64,000 bases of DNA, taken from an uncultured Tolumonas sp. (GTDB lineage Bacteria > Pseudomonadota > Gammaproteobacteria > Enterobacterales > Aeromonadaceae). Every line of letters begins with the position of its first letter. Position 1 is the first letter of the stretch. Location of the stretch: the NCBI RefSeq assembly GCF_963556105.2, contig NZ_OY829944.1:2019501-2083500 (forward strand), read 5' to 3'. Of the stretch, positions 45,583-55,919 are shown one piece after another. The position numbers and the translations under genes are program-made. Below the pieces are notes generated by a model, which ran no database searches, had not been told where the DNA came from, and saw nothing but the letters and a program-made list of their open reading frames with translations.

Positions 45583-47279
45583 GGTCTGCCGTATTGCAGA
45601 GATGCTGGATATTCCTGAACCTACCCTGCACTCATGGAAAAAACGTGATGTGGGATGCTGCCCGCCCGATTGACAGAGTTGATGCCACGCTTGAAGCGCG
45701 CATGACACAACTGATCATGAAGGATGAAAAAGACGGGCGTGATTTCAAAGAAATTGACCTGTTAGGTCGGCAGCTGGAACGGATAGCCCGTATCAATAAA
45801 TACGGTAAACCCGATGGCAATGAAGCTGATCTGAACCCGAAGGTGGCCAATCGAAATAAAGGACCGAAAAAGCAGCCGGAAAAGAATGCCTTTATTGATG
45901 AATTGACCGATAAAATTCATGACTCCTTTCTTGAGTCTATGTTCGATTATCAACGTCACTGGCATCAGGCAGGCTTGCAACACCGCATCCGGGATATCTT
46001 AAAAAGCCGTCAGATCGGGGCGACCTATTATTTTGCACATGAAGCATTTGATGATGCCCTGCAGACGGGGCGTAACCAGATCTTTCTGTCTGCCAGCAAA
46101 GCGCAGGCGCATGTATTCAAGCAATACATCATTCAGTTCGTCAAAGATGTTACCGGCGTTGAGTTGCGTGGTGACCCGATTGTTTTACCCAATGGGGCCA
46201 CTCTTTATTTTCTCGGTACCAATGCCAGAACAGCGCAGTCTTACCACGGCAATCTCTACCTGGACGAATATTTCTGGATCCATAAATTTCAGGAATTACG
46301 CAAAGTCGCCTCCGGTATGGCCATTCATAAACACTGGCGGCAAACCTATTTCTCTACGCCGTCCAGCCTGACGCACGATGCTTATCCATTCTGGTCTGGT
46401 GCGTTGTTTAACCGTGGCCGCAGTAAATCTGATCGCGTTGAAATTGACCTATCACATGCCAATTTGTCAGTCGGCCGGCTCTGTGCCGATGGTCAATGGC
46501 GGCAAATCATTACTGTAGAAGATGCCGTTCGTGGTGGCTGTAACCTGTTCGATTTAGATCAACTACGTCTGGAATACAGCCCAGACGAATATCAAAACCT
46601 GCTGATGTGTGAATTTATCGATGACACATCATCCATATTCCCTATGCCGATGATGCAGAAATGCATGGTCGACAGTTGGGAGTTATGGGACGACGTGAAG
46701 CCGTTTGCTATGCGGCCTTTTGCTAATCGCCCAGTCTGGATCGGTTATGACCCGGCAAAAGGTGGTCAAGGCGACTCAGCCGGATGTGTGGTTATCGCAC
46801 CGCCATTGGTATCTGGCGGTAAATTCCGCGTACTGGAAAAGCACCAATGGAAAGGCATGGATTTTCAAGCGCAGTCAGCAGCCATTAAGGCCATGACTCA
46901 GCGATATAACGTCATGTATATCGGCATTGATGTGACCGGCATTGGTGAAGGCGTTTACCAGCTGGTGAAACAGTTCTTTCCTGCTGTTCGTCCATTCCAA
47001 TACAACCCGGTGGTGAAAAGCCGTCTGGTAATGAAGGCTTACGATGTGATCAGCAAAGGCCGTCTCGAATTCGATGCCGGCTGGACTGACCTCGCCCATT
47101 CGTTCATGTCTATTCGCAAAACGCTCACTGCCTCCGGACGAGCCCCAACTTATGAAGCCAGCCGCTCCGATGAAACCAGCCATGCAGATATCGCATGGGC
47201 AACGATGCATGCGCTGAGTAATGAACCGCTTGAAGGCACCAACTCAACAAATTCAGGATTTTTGGAGATTTACGAATGA
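45566..47279 (+). pseudogene. P2-type terminase large subunit (gpP), 5' end lost and frameshifted
   Basis: P2 GpP-family packaging ATPase. The main frame from about 45651 encodes VDATLEARMTQLIMKDEKDG, LLGRQLERIARINKYG, the Walker-type HRIRDILKSRQIGATYYFA, FLSASKAQAHVFKQYI, and later nuclease acidic residues (WIGYDPAKGG, YIGIDVTGIGEG). The usual N-terminal HTH (YWQGYKVCRIAEMLDIPEPT, LHSWKKRD) is present at 45566-45648 but in another phase, so two bases are missing (or one added) near 45648-45651. The ~20 residues normally before the HTH are replaced by cassette sequence. An in-frame internal start could still give a shorter protein. Confidence 0.85.
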
Positions 47280-48286
47280 GTGAAACACCTACCGAACAGA
47301 CAGCTACACCGTCAAAATATGAAGCGTTGTCATTCGGTGATCCGATGCCTGTGCTTTCTCAGCGTGAAGTGTTCGATTACATGGAAGCAATGCACAACGG
47401 CAAATATTATGAGCCGCCATTAAGCCTGACAGGCTTGTCCAGGATCTACAAAGCCGCGGTGCATCATGCGTCATCCATTCAGGTAAAACGCAACATTCTC
47501 CGTTCTTGCTTCATCCCTCATCGGTTACTCAGTACTCATGAATTTACCGCATGGGCCATGGATTTCCTGATTTTTGGTAATGGATATCTGCAGCGATTTA
47601 ATAACCGCCTCAAACAACCAATGACCATTAAAAACCTGCCAGCAAAATATACCCGTCGTGGCGTTGAGCTTGATCGCTATTGGTGGAATCCGAACTGGAC
47701 TACTGAGGAAAAATTACCAGCCGGTGATGTATTCCATCTAAAAGAATGCGATGTGAATCAGGAGATTTATGGCATCCCTGATTATGTGGCCAGTATGAAC
47801 AGCAGCCTGTTGAATGAATCAGCCACGTTATTTCGCCGCCGCTATTATGAGAATGGCAGTCATGCCGGTTTCATTCTCTATTTGACTGATGCCATGCAAG
47901 ACGAACGTGATATTACCTCTCTGAAAACAGCATTGAAAAACAGTAAAGGCCCGGGCAATTTTCGTAACCTCTTTCTCTATGCACCAGGCGGAAATAAAGA
48001 TGGTTTGAAACTTATCCCAGTTGCCGAAGTAGCAGCGAAGGATGAATTCCTGTCTATCAAAAACGTTAGCCGTGACGACCAACTGGCAGCGCACCGAGTG
48101 CCACCTCAACTGATGGGGATCATCCCGAATAATACGGGCGGCTTTGGTGATGCCAGCCAAGCTGCTCAAGTGTTTGACGCAACAGAACTGGAAAGTCTGC
48201 GCGTCATGATGTCATCGGTTAACGAATGGATAGGTGAAGAGGTGATCCGATTCAAGCCCTATGCACTGGCTGTTGCGCCCGTTTAA
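47276..48286 (+). CDS. P2-type portal protein (gpQ)
   Basis: 336 residues, family length. PVLSQREVFDYMEAMHNGKY, YEPPLSLTGLSRIYKAAVHH, WAMDFLIFGNGYLQRFNNRL, NEIYGIPDYVASMNS-like (QEIYGIPDYVASMNSSLLN) and PPQLMGIIPNNTGGFGDASQ are all gpQ signatures. Start overlaps the terminase stop (ATGA), the P-Q arrangement of P2. Structural genes O, N, M, L and the tail genes that should lie beyond P are absent. Confidence 0.95.
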   Translation: MSETPTEQTATPSKYEALSFGDPMPVLSQREVFDYMEAMHNGKYYEPPLSLTGLSRIYKAAVHHASSIQVKRNILRSCFIPHRLLSTHEFTAWAMDFLIFGNGYLQRFNNRLKQPMTIKNLPAKYTRRGVELDRYWWNPNWTTEEKLPAGDVFHLKECDVNQEIYGIPDYVASMNSSLLNESATLFRRRYYENGSHAGFILYLTDAMQDERDITSLKTALKNSKGPGNFRNLFLYAPGGNKDGLKLIPVAEVAAKDEFLSIKNVSRDDQLAAHRVPPQLMGIIPNNTGGFGDASQAAQVFDATELESLRVMMSSVNEWIGEEVIRFKPYALAVAPV

Positions 48287-48305
48287 CTGACCCATGTTGC
48301 ACCCC

Positions 48306-48332
48306 GACCGCCATCAATGGCGGTCTTTTTTT
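48306..48332 (+). terminator. Terminator after gpQ
   Basis: GACCGCCAT-CA-ATGGCGGTC and seven T, 20 bp after the portal stop. Confidence 0.93.
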
Positions 48333-48405
48333 GCCCGCTTTCTACCACCCATCCAAATCTTCCCCATGAACCGGCAAATACATCACCTAACACCTTTAGC
48401 GCGCC

Positions 48406-48424
48406 CTCGTGACCCCGCCACGCC
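48406..48424 (-). other. P2-like cos site
   Basis: The minus strand reads GGCGTGGCGGGGTCACGAG, resembling the P2 cohesive end (GGCG-x-GGCGGGG core followed by a short A/C/G stretch). It lies downstream of gene Q, exactly where P2 cos is found. The rest of 48333-48673 holds no gene; it has a CATGCA/TGCATG palindrome and GC-rich direct and inverted segments that may be terminase binding sites. Confidence 0.7.
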
Positions 48425-48673
48425 TGCGCGCTTTTTGGGGTAGTTTTCATGCAGGTGCATGACTATTCCCGATCACCGCTATCAGGCGCCAGCGGTGGCC
48501 GCGCGGTAAATTCAGATCGTCTCTAGATCCTTTCACTTTCATGCAGATCCTTGCAGTTTTGCATGAGGCAATTTTTTGTCAATTTCATTAAGTTACTAGT
48601 AAGTTAATGTACTAATAATAGCTATGCCTTCACTTAAACGTTAATTGAGTGAATATTATGATTATTAACTGTT

Positions 48674-48702
48674 CTAGGGGCTGAATTAATTTCAACCCCT
48701 AG
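48674..48702 (-). terminator. Hairpin downstream of the RTX gene
   Basis: On the minus strand CTAGGGGTTGAA/TTCAGCCCCTAG with a 5-nt loop, one G-U wobble, 11 bp after the RTX stop. It has no T tract, so it may be a Rho-assisted or stability hairpin. Confidence 0.5.
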
Positions 48703-48712
48703 ATGATCTTAC

Positions 48713-51700
48713 TTACAGAATAAAGTCTGATGTAGAAAGAGACGGCGGCACTGAACCTGTTAACTGGATTTGATATTCAGCAGCAGTATCATTATCTGTA
48801 TTAAGATAAATAATACCGCCACTGTAGCTTACCTGCCCAGGTGTTGAAGTGAAGCTGGTGACAAAACTGAAAGCCTGATCTCCAGCCAATGTTGTATTAG
48901 CATCTATCGTGGATAAATCAATTTTGTCCAAACCACATGTAAAATCAGTTATAACATCACGAGTTGTATCAGAACCCAGTTCTGTTAGTGAATTGAAATC
49001 AAAGATATCATTACCACTACCACCGACTAAGGTATCAGCACCTATACCACCAACCAAGGTATCTGCACCTGCGCCACCATTTAATACATTGGCACCCGCA
49101 TCACCCGTTAATTTATCGGCAAAGTTCGACCCCGTGAGATTTTCAATCCCTGAGAATGTATCTGAACCAGAACCACCGGTTACCTGTGCTGTAGTGAGGG
49201 TCAGATTAGCGCTGATAGCGCTGCTGGCATTCAAATAACTCACCGTATCCACACCTGCCCCACCAGTGAGAATATTATTTCCCGCCCCCGCATAAAGTAT
49301 GTTGTTCAGGGCATTACCCGTCAGATTCGCGGCCCCTGTACTTTGAATACTGCCATTTTCAACATTTGCACCAAGCGTATAGGCACTAAGGTAGCTGTAA
49401 ACTATATCGGTACCACCCGTGCTGGCCACAGCGTTGGTCTCAGTCACGACATCACCGATATTATCCACGTAATAGGTATCAGAACCATCACCACCAATTA
49501 GCGCGTCTGCTCCTGCCGCGCCATTTAATATATTGGCACCCGCATCACCCGTTAATTTATCGGCAAAGTTCGACCCCGTGAGATTTTCAATCCCGGAGAA
49601 TGTATCTGAACCTGAGCCACCGGTTGCCTGTGCTGTAATGAGGGTCAGATTGGCGCTGATAGCACTGCTGGCATTCAAATAGCTCACCGTATCCACACCT
49701 GCCCCACCAGTGAGAATATTATTTCCCGCCCCCGCATAAAGTATGTTGTTCAGGGTATTACCCGTCAGATTCGCGGCCCCCGTACTTTGAATACTGCCAT
49801 TTTCAACATTTGCGCCAAGTGTGTAGGCACTGAGAGAACTGTAAACTAAATCGGTACCACCCGTGCTGGCCACTACATTGGTCTCAGTCACGACATCACC
49901 GATATTATCCACGTAATAGGTATCAGAACCATCACCACCAATTAGCGCGTCTGCTCCTGCAGCGCCATTTAATATGTTGGCACCCGCATCACCCGTTAAT
50001 TTATCGGCAAAGTTCGACCCCGTGAGATTTTCAATCCCTGAGAATGTATCTGAACCAGAACCACCGGTTACCTGTGCTGTAGTGAGGGTCAGATTAGCGC
50101 TGATAGCGCTGCTGGCATTCAAATAACTCACCGTATCCACACCTGTCCCACCAGTGAGAATATTATTTCCCGCCCCCGCATAAAGTATGTTGTTCAGGGC
50201 ATTACCCGTCAGATTCGCGGCCCCTGTACTTTGAATACTGCCATTTTCAACATTTGCACCAAGCGTATAGGCACTAAGGTAGCTGTAAACTATATCGGTA
50301 CCACCCGTGCTGGCCACAGCGTTAGTCTCAGTCACGACATCACCGATATTATCCACGTAATAGGTATCAGAACCATCACCACCAATTAGCGCGTCTGCTC
50401 CTGCCGCGCCATTTAATATATTGGCACCCGCATCACCCGTTAATTTATCGGCAAAGTTCGACCCCGTGAGATTTTCAATCCCGGAGAATGTATCTGAACC
50501 TGAGCCACCGGTTGCCTGTGCTGTAATGAGGGTCAGATTGGCGCTGATAGCACTGCTGGCATTCAAATAGCTCACCGTATCCACACCTGCCCCACCAGTG
50601 AGAATATTATTTCCCGCCCCCGCATAAAGTATGTTGTTCAGGGTATTACCCGTCAGATTCGCGGCCCCCGTACTTTGAATACTGCCATTTTCAACATTTG
50701 CGCCAAGTGTGTAGGCACTGAGAGAACTGTAAACTAAATCGGTACCACCCGTGCTGGCCACTGCATTGGTCTCAGTCACGACATCACCAATGTTATCAAC
50801 ATAATAGATATCAGAACCATTGCCGCCTGCCAACGTATCTGCGCCTGCGGCGCCATTGAGAATATTAGATAAACTATTACCCGTAATTACATTATTCAAC
50901 GTATTACCAGTACCGTTTATAGCAGCTGAGCCAGTTAATGTAAGATTTTCTAAGTTAGCGCCCAGTAAGAATGAAACTGATGACTGCACAATATCGAGTT
51001 CAGCGACTGTAGTTGTTTCATTAACTACATCTCCTGCTGAGTCAACCACATATGTATCAGAACCCACACCACCAATTAACGTGTCATTACCTTTACCACC
51101 ATTCAATGTGTCGTTACCAATAAGGCCAGTCAAAACATTTGCCGCATCGTTTCCGAATAGCGAATTATTCAACTCATTCCCAGTGCCATTAATAGAAGCT
51201 GAACCTGATAATGTCAGATTCTCCAAGTTGGCTCCTAATGAATATGCAACAGATGATATTACTGTATCAACTTCTGCCGTTATTGTAGTCTCATTTACTA
51301 CATCACCAACAGAATCGACGATATATATATCAGAACCCACACCACCAGTTAGAACATCATTTCCCGTACCACCAGATATAATATCGTTTCCAGCATCGCC
51401 GACTAATGTATCGTCACCAACTCCGCCAAAAATAAAATCATTACCTAAGCCACCAGAAATATTATCATTCTCATTGCCACCGAATAAAATATCAGCAGCA
51501 TCTGTACCAATTTTCACGCCGTCAGACTGGTTGTTTCCAGTAAATGAATAATATGTCCCATCTTTAAACTCAACTCCATCTACATTATTACCATTACCAT
51601 TTGAATCAGCATAACCATTAACAGATATAGAGTCAGAAGCGCCATAACTCATAATCATAACATTATCATTGTCGAAACTAATATTTGTTATATCAGTAAA

Positions 51701-53080
51701 GCCAACATCAACAAACTTTATTGTTCCCACACAAGATGACGCATTAATATGATCATTTCCATCGCCCAGCTTAAATTCAAATACTGTATTACCAAATCCA
51801 CCGTCAAGATAATCGTCCCCTATACCACCAATTAATGTACTATGACTAGTCCTATTCTCTGGGCCACGCAATGCATCATTTCCTTCTCCACCATCCATGA
51901 TTACCTCTGTTGATAAATCACCAACTCCTATATCATCATTTCCTGCTAGACCTTTTATTGTTTTACTATAGTCATCATTGACATAAATATAATCATCTGC
52001 AGATGTCAACTCCAGAGGGGTATTTTTTATTAATTGTTCCATATTCCATATTTGACCATTTCCAAACTCGATTTTATTAATTTCCATAACATCATAAATA
52101 TTTATAGAGTCGGAAGTGCCATAATGAATCGTGTATTGATAGTTATTACCGTTATTAGATAGACTTATGTCGCTTGAGTTTACATTCACAAATTTAATGG
52201 CAGAGCCACCAGATATTTTATCGTTTCCATCTCCCTTGCTGAATTCAAAAACACCATTCCCACCACTATGTAATTCATCATCACCCAGACCACCAACTAA
52301 GGTGTCAGCGCCGGTTCCTCTGGTAATTATAATATCACTACCATTTCCACCATTAATTAACATATTTGCATTGGAATCAGAAAAAATATAATCATCCCCT
52401 GCAAATCCATTAATTGTTTTATCATATGCATCACTAATATTTACATCGTCATTTGCATCAGTTAAATTTATTGGTACATTTTTCAAAAAATCAGCATATG
52501 TCCAAGTCACACCATTTTGGAACTGAATTGAGTCGATAGTCGCTGAGTTTTTGAAAGTTATACTATCTGATAAACCATAATTAAGAACATATTTGCCACT
52601 TCCATTAAGTGTTATCTCTTTTAAATCACTAGGGTTCACATCTAAAAATTTTATAATATCATTAGAGTATTCAGTTATATATAATGTGTCATTTCCATCA
52701 TTTTTCTGAAATTGATATGTGTTGGTACAAATATCACTAGAGGAAATACTTGATTCAATAGTGTCATTTCCTGTACCTCCAATCAATATATTTGAACCGC
52801 TACCAGCCGAAAGATAATCATTTCCACTGCCACCATTCAAAGTATCGTTACCACTCCAAGTTTCAAGGAGATCATCACCAGCACCGCCTAGAAATAGCTT
52901 ATTTCCACCATCGTGGCTTATAGGCTCAGACTGAAGCTCATCATTACCATCTCCTCCGTCTAATATGTCATTTCCTTCATAGCCCATAAGAAAGTCATCG
53001 CCACCCAACCCCGTTATGCTATCGTCCCCATCCGATCCATATAAAGCATTCTTATTATTATCACCTACAACATTGTTCAT
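48713..53080 (-). CDS. Giant RTX calcium-binding protein, type I secreted, with 148-residue tandem repeats
   Basis: 1455 residues from ATG 53080 (AGGGG 6 bp upstream; the earlier in-frame ATG at 53125 lacks a site). Contains many RTX nonapeptides (GGxGxDxLx), e.g. YGSDGDDSITGLGGDDFLMG near the start and LNGGAGADTLVGGIGADTLV near the end. Between them are blocks of beta-rich adhesin-like sequence. A 148-residue unit (444 bp) is repeated about four times over roughly 49070-50870. The C-terminus (FDFNSLTELGSDTTRDVITD then FTCGLDKIDLSTID) matches the serralysin-type C-terminal domain ending in hydrophobic STSDFIL, the uncleaved type I secretion signal. No N-terminal signal and no recognisable catalytic domain. 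No transporter genes are nearby. It occupies the P2 cargo site between cos and gene A. Confidence 0.9.
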   Translation of the reverse strand: MNNVVGDNNKNALYGSDGDDSITGLGGDDFLMGYEGNDILDGGDGNDELQSEPISHDGGNKLFLGGAGDDLLETWSGNDTLNGGSGNDYLSAGSGSNILIGGTGNDTIESSISSSDICTNTYQFQKNDGNDTLYITEYSNDIIKFLDVNPSDLKEITLNGSGKYVLNYGLSDSITFKNSATIDSIQFQNGVTWTYADFLKNVPINLTDANDDVNISDAYDKTINGFAGDDYIFSDSNANMLINGGNGSDIIITRGTGADTLVGGLGDDELHSGGNGVFEFSKGDGNDKISGGSAIKFVNVNSSDISLSNNGNNYQYTIHYGTSDSINIYDVMEINKIEFGNGQIWNMEQLIKNTPLELTSADDYIYVNDDYSKTIKGLAGNDDIGVGDLSTEVIMDGGEGNDALRGPENRTSHSTLIGGIGDDYLDGGFGNTVFEFKLGDGNDHINASSCVGTIKFVDVGFTDITNISFDNDNVMIMSYGASDSISVNGYADSNGNGNNVDGVEFKDGTYYSFTGNNQSDGVKIGTDAADILFGGNENDNISGGLGNDFIFGGVGDDTLVGDAGNDIISGGTGNDVLTGGVGSDIYIVDSVGDVVNETTITAEVDTVISSVAYSLGANLENLTLSGSASINGTGNELNNSLFGNDAANVLTGLIGNDTLNGGKGNDTLIGGVGSDTYVVDSAGDVVNETTTVAELDIVQSSVSFLLGANLENLTLTGSAAINGTGNTLNNVITGNSLSNILNGAAGADTLAGGNGSDIYYVDNIGDVVTETNAVASTGGTDLVYSSLSAYTLGANVENGSIQSTGAANLTGNTLNNILYAGAGNNILTGGAGVDTVSYLNASSAISANLTLITAQATGGSGSDTFSGIENLTGSNFADKLTGDAGANILNGAAGADALIGGDGSDTYYVDNIGDVVTETNAVASTGGTDIVYSYLSAYTLGANVENGSIQSTGAANLTGNALNNILYAGAGNNILTGGTGVDTVSYLNASSAISANLTLTTAQVTGGSGSDTFSGIENLTGSNFADKLTGDAGANILNGAAGADALIGGDGSDTYYVDNIGDVVTETNVVASTGGTDLVYSSLSAYTLGANVENGSIQSTGAANLTGNTLNNILYAGAGNNILTGGAGVDTVSYLNASSAISANLTLITAQATGGSGSDTFSGIENLTGSNFADKLTGDAGANILNGAAGADALIGGDGSDTYYVDNIGDVVTETNAVASTGGTDIVYSYLSAYTLGANVENGSIQSTGAANLTGNALNNILYAGAGNNILTGGAGVDTVSYLNASSAISANLTLTTAQVTGGSGSDTFSGIENLTGSNFADKLTGDAGANVLNGGAGADTLVGGIGADTLVGGSGNDIFDFNSLTELGSDTTRDVITDFTCGLDKIDLSTIDANTTLAGDQAFSFVTSFTSTPGQVSYSGGIIYLNTDNDTAAEYQIQLTGSVPPSLSTSDFIL
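49070..50870 (-). repeat. Four 444-bp tandem repeats within the RTX gene (two 888-bp dimers)
   Basis: The marker GGCACCCGCATCACCCG occurs at 49091, 49535, 49979 and 50423, exactly 444 bp apart. Units 1 and 3 share variants not found in 2 and 4, and vice versa (for example ATATCGGTACC versus AAATCGGTACC). This shows a recent duplication of an 888-bp two-unit block. Confidence 0.92.
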
Positions 53081-53295
53081 AAGTACCCCTATATTTTGTG
53101 TGCCATTTGAACATATAAGATACATATTTTTGATTAAATTTAAAGCTATTTATAGGCATAAAACGACACACAGGTTTTTCCTGACTTACCTTTAGCAATG
53201 GTAAATCAGAAATTAAGCATATATTTTGAAATAAAAATGACTCGCATTTCGATAAGGACAATATCACATGGATTAAATTAAATTTTTTATAAAAA

Positions 53296-55452
53296 TCACT
53301 CCTGTTCCAGCTGATCAACAATGTCGGTTAATTGCTTAAGTGCAATGTCCTGCTCCAAAGCGGCATGCTGCTGTAACCACTCATCGATATCTGCACCGGT
53401 TTCAATGACATTCCACATTTCGCGCCTGATTCTGGCTATCAGATCGGTATGTCCTGCCTTCAATTCTTTGTCGATTTCCCAATCTAGTTGGTCAGATTGC
53501 GTGTCATAGGTCGGATGTTTAGTGCTCACGTGCAATTCACCGTCTTTAAACCAGATGAATCGGTCGTCTTGTTTAAGAATGCACTGGGCTAATAGCCTAT
53601 CTTTTGCCCAATTATCTAAACCTAATAACTGAAGATGCTCATTCAACAACTGATCCGCGCTGTTGCCACCAAGGCCCGTACAGTTATTGTCAGAGCTCCA
53701 AGGGGCCGCGCCTTCGGCTCGTCCGATAGAAGCACTGCCCTTACGGGCAGCAGAGCCGTTCCGCTCTCTGGCGTCTAAACCAAAGCGAGTTACTTCCCAA
53801 CCTTCTAAACGGCTTTGTCTTTTTTCAAATCGGCCGAAGACCCCCATGATTTTCTGAATGTCTTCACCGTATTTATTGGCAGCATCTTTGATGATGTTCA
53901 TCAGTTTTACCGGGCGATCAGCACGCGGCAAAACAGGCCCGCCCATCAGGTCTACATAACCACGCCAGTTAGACCCATCTGCAATGCGCCGAAGCGATTC
54001 AAGCACTTGATCACGGCTTGGCCCTGCGGGGTCTTTCAATCTGCGTAGTTCACGCCAGACCGAAACATTTGGGCCGCCAATTTGTTGAAACTGTCTGATC
54101 CCATGCCAGCAAGCCCATGCACCAGCGGCAACAGCACCTTCCTCGGCAGATGTTTCTGCCTCCCAGTCGTCACCTACGGCATGGCCATCAAGATTTTTTG
54201 CGATGTATTTAGCGATATAACCGGTAGCGCCACCCTCTTTCGGGCCCATCACCTTCCAGTCAAAGCGTGGTGTTATGTCGGTAAATGCCGGGCAGAATTT
54301 TTTGAATTGGTTTTTAGTGCGAACCAGCTCTGCTTTGTCGTCGGTTAATGCATACCACTGCATATGGCTGATAGCGTCACAAAGCTGATCAGGATGAACA
54401 AAAACCAGCATGTGCCAGTGCGGTGTACCATCGTGGTGTGGCTCAACTACGCGAAAACCAAAAATACCGATGCCATTTCTGGCTAATGTTGACCGGCAAT
54501 TGCTCCACAATCGACTCAGATATTTCTGTGTTTGCTGTGGCGTACTACCGTTATATTTTTTGTTTTCTACTACCTTGCCGTTTGCAGCTTGTTTCCATGA
54601 GTGAAATTTACTTGGCGCAGTCCATGTGACGAACAGCCCGATATATCCAAGCTCTGCGGCCATATCTTCAAAGCCGCGCATTCTGACCATCAGTTCATGG
54701 CGACGATTTTCATGGTTAGAAACAGATGATTTAACCACCTCTTCCAGCGTTATCTCTAAGCCATGATCAGGATTCACCACCAACATTTGCTGCATCCATT
54801 TCTTGGCCGCAGATTTGCGTTGACGGTAGATATTGAGGTTTTTAAAACTCAGATAGGCCGAAACACCACGACGAACTTTGCCCATAAGAATGGCGGCATG
54901 TTCGGTGTAGCGGTCCCATGCCCGGTTAATTTTCCGAGTCCACCATGCAGCATCAATCATGCGAACGAGCACACCGGCAATCCATCTGTGCTTTGACTCT
55001 TCAGATCTAAAATCTGGCATTGATGGAATAAAGCCCCACTGACCCGCAGGCCCGCTTACCAATTCAAACAGGTAGTCAGATTCTTGCGGCTCGGTGTGCC
55101 CGTTGGTTGCGGTATTAAGTAATTGCGCAGTTTGGTTTGCCCAATCGGTAGCAACCATGGCGCGGTGTTCTTCATTACGAAGGTGATGAATGGGAACAGG
55201 AAAAGAACGCAGCAAGGCTTTGAACCACCCCGCCCGTTCGCGTAACCATGAGTTAGCCGCTTTTGCGTTATGAGTCTGCCCCGCCTTTCTGCGGTTCAGA
55301 TATTGGCGATACATATCTGGAATGATGCTATCTGGTAACCCGTCGATTACTTTAAGCGACCATTTCAGATCGGCACGGCCCGGAGCGCCGATAAAATAGG
55401 CCGACACATCGTGGCCGGCCAACATGATTTGCAGTTCGGCCAGTTCGATCAA
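53296..55452 (-). CDS. P2 gpA-like replication initiation endonuclease
   Basis: 718-residue HUH-type rolling-circle nickase. Conserved blocks: MLAGHDVSAYFIGAPGRADL at the start, LGYIGLFVTWTAPSKFHSWK, the metal-binding EPHHDGTPHWHMLVF (HxH) and the paired catalytic tyrosines in TGYIAKYIAKNLDGHA, as in P2 A. It nicks the phage origin, usually located inside its own gene, to start replication. Overlaps the upstream small gene by 4 bp. The region 53081-53295 between it and the RTX gene holds no gene. Confidence 0.93.
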   Translation of the reverse strand: MIELAELQIMLAGHDVSAYFIGAPGRADLKWSLKVIDGLPDSIIPDMYRQYLNRRKAGQTHNAKAANSWLRERAGWFKALLRSFPVPIHHLRNEEHRAMVATDWANQTAQLLNTATNGHTEPQESDYLFELVSGPAGQWGFIPSMPDFRSEESKHRWIAGVLVRMIDAAWWTRKINRAWDRYTEHAAILMGKVRRGVSAYLSFKNLNIYRQRKSAAKKWMQQMLVVNPDHGLEITLEEVVKSSVSNHENRRHELMVRMRGFEDMAAELGYIGLFVTWTAPSKFHSWKQAANGKVVENKKYNGSTPQQTQKYLSRLWSNCRSTLARNGIGIFGFRVVEPHHDGTPHWHMLVFVHPDQLCDAISHMQWYALTDDKAELVRTKNQFKKFCPAFTDITPRFDWKVMGPKEGGATGYIAKYIAKNLDGHAVGDDWEAETSAEEGAVAAGAWACWHGIRQFQQIGGPNVSVWRELRRLKDPAGPSRDQVLESLRRIADGSNWRGYVDLMGGPVLPRADRPVKLMNIIKDAANKYGEDIQKIMGVFGRFEKRQSRLEGWEVTRFGLDARERNGSAARKGSASIGRAEGAAPWSSDNNCTGLGGNSADQLLNEHLQLLGLDNWAKDRLLAQCILKQDDRFIWFKDGELHVSTKHPTYDTQSDQLDWEIDKELKAGHTDLIARIRREMWNVIETGADIDEWLQQHAALEQDIALKQLTDIVDQLEQE

Positions 55453-55919
55453 AATGGCAAGTCCTCATCAAAACCGACTTCGCCATTTCTCAGAGCCAAT
55501 TTGTATTGCAACATTGATCGTTGAGGTGCTGCGCCTCTATCTGATAGTAGAGTCCTTGATACCTTAATTAATTCAAACAACTGAAATGGCGTCATATCCA
55601 GCATGTGGGCAAATAACATGCTGTCTGTCATCAGGTTAAATGCTTCAAAAACTGGATTGTTACCAACTTCATGCAGACGAGCTGCGCGCCAGATTGTTTT
55701 CCATAATTCACGCGCCAACGTGCTGTGCTCATCAAAGCCATCGTGATAAATCACGCCTTCCCCATGACAATCAGGACACTGCAACGTGCCAGCATTCGAT
55801 TCGTCATTATCATCAGGATCAGGGATGTAACCTTCACCAAAGCATGTATCGCAAAAGCCGTGAGCTTTTTTGTAGAGAATTTCATATTTCAAATCATTTA
55901 GGTGCGTTATTGAATTCAT
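55449..55919 (-). CDS. Phage early protein with DnaJ-like zinc finger
   Basis: 156 residues. Residues ~22-53 contain CDTCFGEGYIPDPDDND and CPDCHGEGVIYHDG, two CxxCxGxG units as in DnaJ, probably binding one zinc. The remainder is helical. Such proteins are found just upstream of gpA in P2-like prophages. Function unknown. Confidence 0.7.
   Translation of the reverse strand: MNSITHLNDLKYEILYKKAHGFCDTCFGEGYIPDPDDNDESNAGTLQCPDCHGEGVIYHDGFDEHSTLARELWKTIWRAARLHEVGNNPVFEAFNLMTDSMLFAHMLDMTPFQLFELIKVSRTLLSDRGAAPQRSMLQYKLALRNGEVGFDEDLPF

Noticed and set aside
49070-50870. Regular repeats that could be taken for a CRISPR array
   Set aside because: Units are 444 bp, in frame, and encode the RTX protein; there are no short repeats with unique spacers.
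50820-51551. 243-residue open frame on the plus strand within the RTX gene
   Set aside because: It is the antisense image of the repetitive Gly/Asp-rich RTX coding sequence (Pro/Ser-rich product), with no start signal.
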